A stretch of DNA of 64,000 nt from Clostridia bacterium. Lineage in GTDB: Bacteria > Bacillota > Clostridia > Peptostreptococcales > Anaerovoracaceae. The stretch covers positions 1 to 64,000 of the forward strand of contig CABJAP010000016.1 of NCBI GenBank assembly GCA_902363595.1, in the 5' to 3' direction. Each line of letters begins with the position of its first letter. The first letter of the stretch is position 1. The position numbers and the translations under genes were made by a program. Positions 59,193 through 64,000 of this stretch are shown one piece after another. A model generated the notes under the pieces. It worked only from the letters and a program-made list of their open reading frames with translations. It did no database searches and was not told where the DNA came from.

Positions 59193-59498
59193 TGGTTTTC
59201 TTGCGTTAGAAGGAAAAATATGCCGGGGCTGGGGGTTGTGAGCAGAAGCCGGGCCGGAAGGCGGCCACTTGGGGTGTTGAGGTGTGGCCCGGGATGAATA
59301 AGGGCCGGGCGGGGCGGAATTATCGTGATCTTGCCTTTTCGGTGCGGTTCACGATGAAATTTTTTCTGGAGAGGCTTCGGCTGGGGCGAAAGCTGCAGCG
59401 AGGCGGTTTAGTACGGCTGGAGCGGAACGGGAAACTTGAGGAGCTGCAGTTGATTGGGGGGGTGCGGCCGTCGAGGGATCGGCGCGGCGCATAGAATC
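59193..59498 (+). other. gene-free G-rich region upstream of rho
   Basis: No convincing gene is present; a 70-codon plus-strand frame has low-complexity Gly/Arg composition and no ribosome site. The segment is strikingly G-rich, like 15850-16015, and holds repeat R2 copy B (59319-59367). Confidence 0.5.
59319..59367 (+). repeat. dispersed intergenic repeat R2, copy B
   Basis: Resembles 15754-15802, with the inverted repeat ATCGTGA...TCACGAT and a following T-run. Confidence 0.5.
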
Positions 59499-59535
59499 AA
59501 AAAGAGACTGAACACAAAATGAACAGTCTCTTTTT
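59499..59535 (-). terminator. terminator of hbd
   Basis: Arms AAAAAGAGACTG and CAGTCTCTTTTT with a 13-base loop, 38 bases after the hbd stop codon. Symmetrical, so it may work both ways. Confidence 0.85.
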
Positions 59536-59572
59536 CGTTGCTTTATATTTATGCGATTGTTTATGTATCGGT

Positions 59573-60421
59573 TTATTTGCTGTAGTCGTAGAAACCAATG
59601 CCGGTCTTTCTACCCAGCTTGTTGGCTCTAACCATTTTTCTCAGCAGCGGATGCGGTCTGTATTTGGTGTCGCCGAATTCGCTGTACAGGGTTTCCATGA
59701 TAGCAAGGCATACGTCCAGTCCAATCAAATCGCCCAGTGCAAGAGGTCCCATCGGGTGGTTGGCGCCCAGCTGCATTGCAGTGTCGATTCCTTCCACATC
59801 AGCAACTCCGTCTGCAAGAATTCCGATTCCTTCGTTTACCATTGGGATCAGGATTCTGTTTACTACGAATCCAGGAGCTTCCGCTACATCTACCGGTGTC
59901 TTTTTCAGTGACTTGGTCAGCTCGATGATGGTTTCTCTCGTTTCTTCGGATGTGGTCAGTCCCTTAACAATTTCTACCAGCTTCATGGCAGGCACCGGGT
60001 TGAAAAAGTGCATTCCGATGATTTTGTCCGGTCTGTTGGTTGCCGCAGCGATTTCTGTGATGGACAGTGCAGAAGTATTAGTAGCGATGATTGTATCCGG
60101 CTTGCACAGTTCGTCCAGTTCCTGGAAGAGTGCTTTCTTTGCTTCCATGTTTTCTGTGGCAGCTTCGATGATCAGATCAGCGTCCTTAACGATGCTGATA
60201 TCTGTTGATCCATGTACTCTGCTAAGGATTTCATCTTTGTCAGCAGCTGTAATCTTTTCTTTCTTTACCATTTTGTCCAGATTCTTTGTAACAGTAGCAA
60301 GTCCGTTATCAACGGAAGTCTGTCTTCTGGCTCTCAGTACAACTTCGTATCCGTTCTGAGCAAGAACCTGAATAATTCCGGCACCCATTGTGCCTGTTCC
60401 TAATACTCCTACTTTTTTCAT
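59573..60421 (-). CDS. hbd: 3-hydroxybutyryl-CoA dehydrogenase
   Basis: 282 residues. The NAD-binding motif [12 protein letters not shown] is at the N-terminus, and the 3-hydroxyacyl-CoA dehydrogenase motifs [17 protein letters not shown] and the C-terminal [16 protein letters not shown] are intact. It reduces acetoacetyl-CoA in butyrate-type fermentation. It appears monocistronic, with its own promoter, a Rex-like site and a terminator. No other butyrate genes are nearby. Confidence 0.95.
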   Translation of the reverse strand: MKKVGVLGTGTMGAGIIQVLAQNGYEVVLRARRQTSVDNGLATVTKNLDKMVKKEKITAADKDEILSRVHGSTDISIVKDADLIIEAATENMEAKKALFQELDELCKPDTIIATNTSALSITEIAAATNRPDKIIGMHFFNPVPAMKLVEIVKGLTTSEETRETIIELTKSLKKTPVDVAEAPGFVVNRILIPMVNEGIGILADGVADVEGIDTAMQLGANHPMGPLALGDLIGLDVCLAIMETLYSEFGDTKYRPHPLLRKMVRANKLGRKTGIGFYDYSK

Positions 60422-60466
60422 TGTATGTCCTCCTTGTAGTGTAACAATCCGCCTTCTCGGAGCCGA

Positions 60467-60484
60467 TTGTTAAAAAATTAACTT
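60467..60484 (-). promoter_or_regulatory. Rex-like operator upstream of hbd
   Basis: TTGTTAAAAAATTAACTT matches the Rex consensus TTGTTAANNNNTTAACAA at all but the last two bases. Rex is the NADH/NAD+ sensor that represses fermentation genes in Clostridia. It lies just downstream of the hbd promoter. Confidence 0.7.
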
Positions 60485-60498
60485 TATCCTCATGGTAT

Positions 60499-60528
60499 AT
60501 TATATACCACACACTCATCTATTGTAAA
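60499..60528 (-). promoter_or_regulatory. hbd promoter with palindrome
   Basis: Minus strand -35 TTTACA (60523-60528), 18-base spacer, -10 TATAAT (60499-60504). The -10 lies inside the perfect palindrome TGGTATATAATATACCA. Confidence 0.6.
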
Positions 60529-60548
60529 CTATTTTTGTCTTCTTTGCA

Positions 60549-61769
60549 TTAGTAAATTTCTTTTTTCATTTCTTTTTTATACGCTTCCACGCCCGGCTGG
60601 TCGAAGGGGTTTACTTCCATCAGCATTGCGGTAAGAGCGCAGGTGGTTTCAAAGAAGTAGATCAGCTGGCCTAGATGATAGGCGTCAAGCTTTGGAATGT
60701 CAATGCGGACCATGGGGATCTGCGCCCCGCTGTGAGCCTGGATGACGCCCTTGACCGCCGCCTTATTGAGCTGGTTCAGCGTCTTTCCCGCCAGCGGCCC
60801 CGATGGAATGGTCAGATCGACGTCCGCTTCCATCACATTGAGTACCGTTTCAAAGAAAACCTGGTTTCCCTGCTGCAAAAACTGCCCGATGGAATGAAGG
60901 TCGGTGGTCAATTCCAGACCGGACGGAAAGAGGCCGGTTCCGTTTTTGCCTTCGCTCTCTCCGTAAAGCTGCTTCATCCATGAAACAAAGGATTTGAGCC
61001 TGGGCTCAAAGTACTGAATCCCTTCAATGACTTTTCCTTTTTGCAGGAGCAAATACCTTGCGATGGCATAGTCCTTGGCGTCAAAATCCCAGTCCGTAGA
61101 AAGAGCCGCAGCCGCAGCGCCGTCCAGCATGGCCTTGACGTCGGCTCCCGCAGCCGCGATGGGAAGCAGTCCCACAGGAGTCAGAACCGAGTAGCGGCCG
61201 CCGATGTCAGAGGGAACAGAAAAGCTGATATAACCTTCCTTCTCCACTTCTTCCCGCAAAGCGCCTTTTTCCGGATCGGTTATCACATAGATCCGTTTTC
61301 TCGCTTCTGCTTCTCCATATGTACGAATCAGCTCTTTTTTGAAAATGCTGAATGCGGCGGCCGTCTCTACCGTAGTGCCGGATTTGGAAATCACGCAGAG
61401 GCAGACTTCTTTTCTGCCCATTTCCTCCAGCAGCTGTGCATGGTAGGCAGCGCTTAGATTGGTTCCCGCAAACTTCACCTCCGGCGCGCCGGGTTCTTTG
61501 GGAAGGGCCTCGATCGCAGCTTTCGCGCCGAGGTAGGAGCCGCCGATGCCGATTACAATCAAAAGCTCGCACTGGAGGCCAATGGCGTCGGAAACAGCCA
61601 AAAGGCTTTCCAGCTCTTGTTTATCATACTCCATAGGCAGTTTTACCCACCCTGTAAAATCTTCTTTTCCTGACCATAGCCTTTCCAGGGCCTCATCGGC
61701 CTTTTCTCTTTTGCGGTCTATATCCCCTTGTACCAAACAGCTTCTGGAAACGTCTATCTTTATATCCAT
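60549..61769 (-). CDS. pgi: glucose-6-phosphate isomerase
   Basis: 406 residues with the SIS-fold signatures VIGIGGSYLGAKAAIE and VISKSGTTVETAAAF. It interconverts glucose 6-phosphate and fructose 6-phosphate in glycolysis. It is a little shorter than the usual 430-450 residues of Firmicute Pgi, and the start is family-like. It is probably monocistronic, with hbd 127 bases downstream under its own promoter. Confidence 0.93.
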   Translation of the reverse strand: MDIKIDVSRSCLVQGDIDRKREKADEALERLWSGKEDFTGWVKLPMEYDKQELESLLAVSDAIGLQCELLIVIGIGGSYLGAKAAIEALPKEPGAPEVKFAGTNLSAAYHAQLLEEMGRKEVCLCVISKSGTTVETAAAFSIFKKELIRTYGEAEARKRIYVITDPEKGALREEVEKEGYISFSVPSDIGGRYSVLTPVGLLPIAAAGADVKAMLDGAAAAALSTDWDFDAKDYAIARYLLLQKGKVIEGIQYFEPRLKSFVSWMKQLYGESEGKNGTGLFPSGLELTTDLHSIGQFLQQGNQVFFETVLNVMEADVDLTIPSGPLAGKTLNQLNKAAVKGVIQAHSGAQIPMVRIDIPKLDAYHLGQLIYFFETTCALTAMLMEVNPFDQPGVEAYKKEMKKEIY

Positions 61770-61921
61770 AGAAAACCTCCTTTATCCCTATCCTTTTTAT
61801 TGTAATCTGCCTGTTCCTGTTATTCAAGAAAATGTTTTCCTGATTTATCTTCAAGTCATTCAAAAAACAGTATTAATTTGTGTTTTTTCCCTATTATTCT
61901 GTCACCTCTTTCGGCTTTTGA

Positions 61922-61969
61922 CCAAAAAAAAGACAATGCGACTTTGCGGTCCTTGCAATTCATTGTCTT
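61922..61969 (-). terminator. minus-strand terminator upstream of pgi
   Basis: Arms AAGACAATG and CATTGTCTT around a 22-base loop, with a T7 run on the minus strand. It ends a minus-strand transcript arriving from 62 kb or beyond, or is an attenuator in the pgi leader. The pgi-side gap 61770-61921 holds no gene. Confidence 0.6.
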
Positions 61970-62050
61970 CATAGCTTTATAACGATAAATTGATTTCACG
62001 TTATTTAATTATTCTATTACACATTAACGGAAAGAAAGGTAAGGTAAAAA

Positions 62051-62440
62051 ATGAAAAGAAAATGTCTATTTCTCGTTATTGCATTAGTGCTGGTGTTTGG
62101 ATCGGTCAGTGTGGTCAGTGCGTATACAAGTTCGGCAACAGTAAATACTAATCGTACCAGCAACACTTCTGCAAGAGTCTCTGCAGATATAACCTATAGC
62201 ACTACCGTTGATTCGTGTACCACTAAGATTACTTTACAAGAAAGATATAGTGGTTCTTGGCGAACTGCAACTGGTGTCCCTGTAAAAACAGTGTCTCGGA
62301 CAAAAAGCAATGTGCGAACTCTAAGTCTCCCCTATACATTTACCTTGGTAAAAGGAAAAGTATACCGAATAAAAGCTGTCTTCTCTAGCAAAAAAGGAAG
62401 TTCTAGCGTTTCAAGAACGGTCTATAGTGGAACCTTCTAG
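62051..62440 (+). CDS. small secreted protein of unknown function
   Basis: 129 residues. A typical Sec signal peptide (residues 1-24, KRK n-region, hydrophobic core, VSA cleavage motif) precedes a Ser/Thr-rich, mostly beta-stranded mature domain with two cysteines' worth of redox potential limited to one Cys in DSCTTK. It is not recognised as a named family. GAAAGAAAGGTAAGG precedes the ATG. The terminator follows directly, so it is monocistronic. It could be an extracellular matrix, adhesion or bacteriocin-like protein; no evidence discriminates. Confidence 0.7.
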   Translation: MKRKCLFLVIALVLVFGSVSVVSAYTSSATVNTNRTSNTSARVSADITYSTTVDSCTTKITLQERYSGSWRTATGVPVKTVSRTKSNVRTLSLPYTFTLVKGKVYRIKAVFSSKKGSSSVSRTVYSGTF

Positions 62441-62455
62441 TAAAATAAGCGATCG

Positions 62456-62482
62456 AACTGCCTTAAAATGGTTAAGGCAGTT
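62456..62482 (+). terminator. terminator overlapping the convergent gene end
   Basis: Arms AACTGCCTTAA and TTAAGGCAGTT (11 perfect pairs) with a short loop, followed by TGACTTTATA. The right arm lies inside the last codons of the minus-strand gene at 62472. Confidence 0.6.
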
Positions 62483-63212
62483 TGACTTTATATAATATTT
62501 TTGCAGCCTTTTCTGTAGTGATATCTCCCGCTACACTCAAATATCCATCACTTGAATATTTCATATATATTTTTTCGGCTCCATTATCTTCGATTGTATA
62601 TATGTCACCCCAATTAGTAGTTATTTTCTTTGTTATACCTTTTGTGATATTTACATTAGATCCGCCAGAGTAAGTTCTTTGAGTAATTATTAAACTTTTG
62701 TGATCACTTGTATATGTATATTCAGCTAAAAAATCACTGTCCCCATATATTTCAATAAAGAGATTTTGAAAAATATATTTTTTTGGAATGTATCCGGGAA
62801 TTACCAATTTAGGAACATATATCCTGTAACCGCTAACTTTCTCCCAGTTGGATTCATTATACTCTGTAATTCCACTATCGCCCTGGATTTCCCCTTCATT
62901 AATCACAATCTCTCCATCCCCGGTCTCAACCCGCTGTTCCGTATTTTTGTCGGCGTCGACCGGAACTACTGTTTCCGGCCACGCCATATAAACCACCGCT
63001 GCACACACAATTACCGCAACTGCCGCTACACTAGCACACCTCGCCGCTCGTTTTCTGCGCTTTTTTTTATCTGCAGCGTCCAAAGCTTTGAGCTCCTCTA
63101 CCGTAATCGACACTTCCGGGATTTCCCCCATATCATCAGATAGGGCCTTTACCAATGCGTTCTCAACTGCGCTTCTTGCCGTCGTTCTTTCATCCTTATT
63201 TTTCTCAGCCAT
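62472..63212 (-). CDS. DUF4367-like membrane-anchored protein
   Basis: 246 residues. A charged cytoplasmic N-terminus (about 1-55) is followed by one transmembrane helix (about 57-78) and an extracytoplasmic domain with an Asp/Glu-rich linker and a C-terminal beta-rich region. The layout matches DUF4367-type anti-sigma-factor-like proteins of Firmicutes, but no partner sigma gene lies next to it. Function is unknown. The gene is convergent with the small secreted protein gene. Confidence 0.65.
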   Translation of the reverse strand: MAEKNKDERTTARSAVENALVKALSDDMGEIPEVSITVEELKALDAADKKKRRKRAARCASVAAVAVIVCAAVVYMAWPETVVPVDADKNTEQRVETGDGEIVINEGEIQGDSGITEYNESNWEKVSGYRIYVPKLVIPGYIPKKYIFQNLFIEIYGDSDFLAEYTYTSDHKSLIITQRTYSGGSNVNITKGITKKITTNWGDIYTIEDNGAEKIYMKYSSDGYLSVAGDITTEKAAKILYKVKLP

Positions 63213-63333
63213 GTTCTTTCCTTTCTTTACGGTGTTACCCCTTTATCTGTAGTTGCCACTGCGGTGTACTTAATAGGTTTATTATAATTCAATCTAATGT
63301 TCTATGCAATTCTTTCAAATGCTTCGATACGGA

Positions 63334-63714
63334 TCACTCTTCCTTGCCGACAATTCCTTCCACATAATATCTTGCAATCTGCTCCATACATTTCAACTGT
63401 TCTACCGAGCAGGCCGAGAGCGGACCCATAATATTTTCCTTAATTCGCTCTATTTCCGGATCTGCAGTATCTGTGGCGGCCTTGTCTCCAGCCAGAATAT
63501 AATCAGCACTCAAATTCAAAATCTGCGTCAACCGATATAAGGTTTGAATAGATACCCCTTTATCTCCATATTCAATATCTGCTACAAACTTACTGGAGAC
63601 GCCTAATTTGGCTGCCAGCTGCCCCCTGGTCATATGAATCGCTTCACGCTGCGTCCGGATCCGCCGCCCCATTTTCTTAAGATCGATCTCCTTTAAACTG
63701 GTCTTTTTCTTCAT
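63334..63714 (-). CDS. XRE-family HTH regulator
   Basis: 126 residues. The N-terminal half is a Cro/cI-type helix-turn-helix (RIRTQREAIHMTRGQLAAKL, then SSKFVADIEYGDKG). The rest is a short acidic tail of unknown role. GGAGGAG lies five bases before the ATG at 63714; an upstream in-frame ATG is less likely. It precedes the membrane protein gene at 62472 by 120 bases on the same strand and may regulate it. Confidence 0.85.
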   Translation of the reverse strand: MKKKTSLKEIDLKKMGRRIRTQREAIHMTRGQLAAKLGVSSKFVADIEYGDKGVSIQTLYRLTQILNLSADYILAGDKAATDTADPEIERIKENIMGPLSACSVEQLKCMEQIARYYVEGIVGKEE

Positions 63715-63940
63715 TCTTCTCCTCCCAGGAACTGTTTCCACTCACAGTTACAATTATCTCTACTTATAGTCTAGTGTTCTCAGCTCCCGCGGAAATAAAC
63801 TATTGGTGTAATTAAGTATATCTTTAAAGAGAATTTTTGGAAAATTTTATATCATTTGTCGAAAGTTGCGTCTTTTTGTCTAAATTTGTAGTCTATAATA
63901 TCGTGTTTTTTGAACCCTAAATTACGGAAAGAAGGTGTTT

Positions 63941-64000
63941 ATGAAAATCGATGATCATTTAAGACTTTCCAGGAACTTAAAAACATTGAGAAGGACTGTC
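63941..64000 (+). CDS. start of an HTH-type regulator (cut by window end)
   Basis: The frame from ATG 63941 runs to the end of the window (20 codons: KIDDHLRLSRNLKTLRRTV after the start). The residues look like the first helix of an XRE-type regulator. GAAAGAAGG is a good ribosome site, and a TATAAT lies at about 63894-63899. It is divergent from the XRE gene at 63334. Confidence 0.6.
   Translation, partial: MKIDDHLRLSRNLKTLRRTV

Noticed and set aside
59282..59494. 70-codon plus-strand frame upstream of rho
   Set aside because: Low-complexity Gly/Arg/Leu composition caused by G-rich repeat DNA. No ribosome site.
1..64000. CRISPR arrays, rRNA and tRNA genes, insertion-sequence transposases and phage genes
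   Set aside because: No regularly spaced direct repeats, no rRNA or cloverleaf sequences and no transposase or integrase frames were recognised on either strand. Small undetected RNAs remain possible.

Overview
The window looks like the chromosome of an anaerobic, low-to-medium GC Firmicute of the class Clostridia. The evidence is the [FeFe]-hydrogenase maturation operon (hydE, hydG, hydF), glycyl-radical enzymes with their activase, a butyrate-type 3-hydroxybutyryl-CoA dehydrogenase under a Rex-like site, strong AGGAGG ribosome sites, and the Clostridia-type order rho-yqhQ-prmC ... prfA-sua5-rpiB-upp. A family such as Anaerovoracaceae would fit, but the sequence alone does not settle this.

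Layout. 0-2.8 kb: a PucR-type regulator fragment, a class V aminotransferase and a LuxR regulator. 2.9-7.5 kb (minus): prfA-sua5-rpiB-upp-tyrS. 7.8-15.5 kb: an arylamine N-acetyltransferase, an APC permease, and two paralogous YtcJ-type amidohydrolases flanking a MerR/zinc-ribbon/methyltransferase-like regulator. Both amidohydrolase promoters carry the same MerR operator in a 19-bp spacer. 16-18.7 kb: a PAS sigma-54 activator and a LuxR regulator. 18.9-25.9 kb: a complete acetoin-dehydrogenase-type complex (E1a, E1b, E2, E3) with lipoate ligase and a metallo-hydrolase. 26-30 kb: an operon of a beta-hydroxyacid/imine dehydrogenase-like protein, an MFS carrier, a small single-TM protein and an NCS1 permease. 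30.6-43.9 kb: a long operon of a second small-TM/NCS1 pair, two glycyl-radical enzymes with one activase, a Mop-type molybdenum aldehyde oxidoreductase, a flavin/iron-sulfur oxidoreductase and a small zinc/redox protein. 44.4-48.7 kb: a class III aminotransferase, an M81 (MlrC-like) protein and several gene remnants. 48.9-55.4 kb: rpmE, a candidate type I toxin, ktrAB and hydEGF. 55.6-64 kb: prmC, yqhQ, rho, hbd, pgi, a small secreted protein, a DUF4367-like membrane protein and two HTH regulators.

How the parts may work together. Three divergently placed catabolic units (aco, the 26-30 kb operon, the 30.6-43.9 kb operon) carry sigma-54 promoters and paired TGTAG-N8-CTACA elements, so the activator at 16.1 kb probably controls all of them as one regulon. 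A plausible model is NCS1 uptake of a nitrogen-containing or polar compound, radical elimination by GCVE-type glycyl-radical enzymes to an aldehyde, oxidation of the aldehyde by the Mop-type enzyme through the flavin/Fe-S protein, and TPP/lipoate cleavage of a keto or acetoin-like intermediate to acetyl-CoA. The substrate is not identifiable from sequence, and this is the best candidate for an undescribed system here.

The housekeeping string that usually runs prmC-prfA is split by about 48 kb of mostly accessory DNA, with prmC at 55.6 kb and prfA at 7.5 kb in the same orientation. This marks 7.5-55 kb as inserted or rearranged DNA. Several decayed genes and two dispersed repeat families lie inside it or at its edges.
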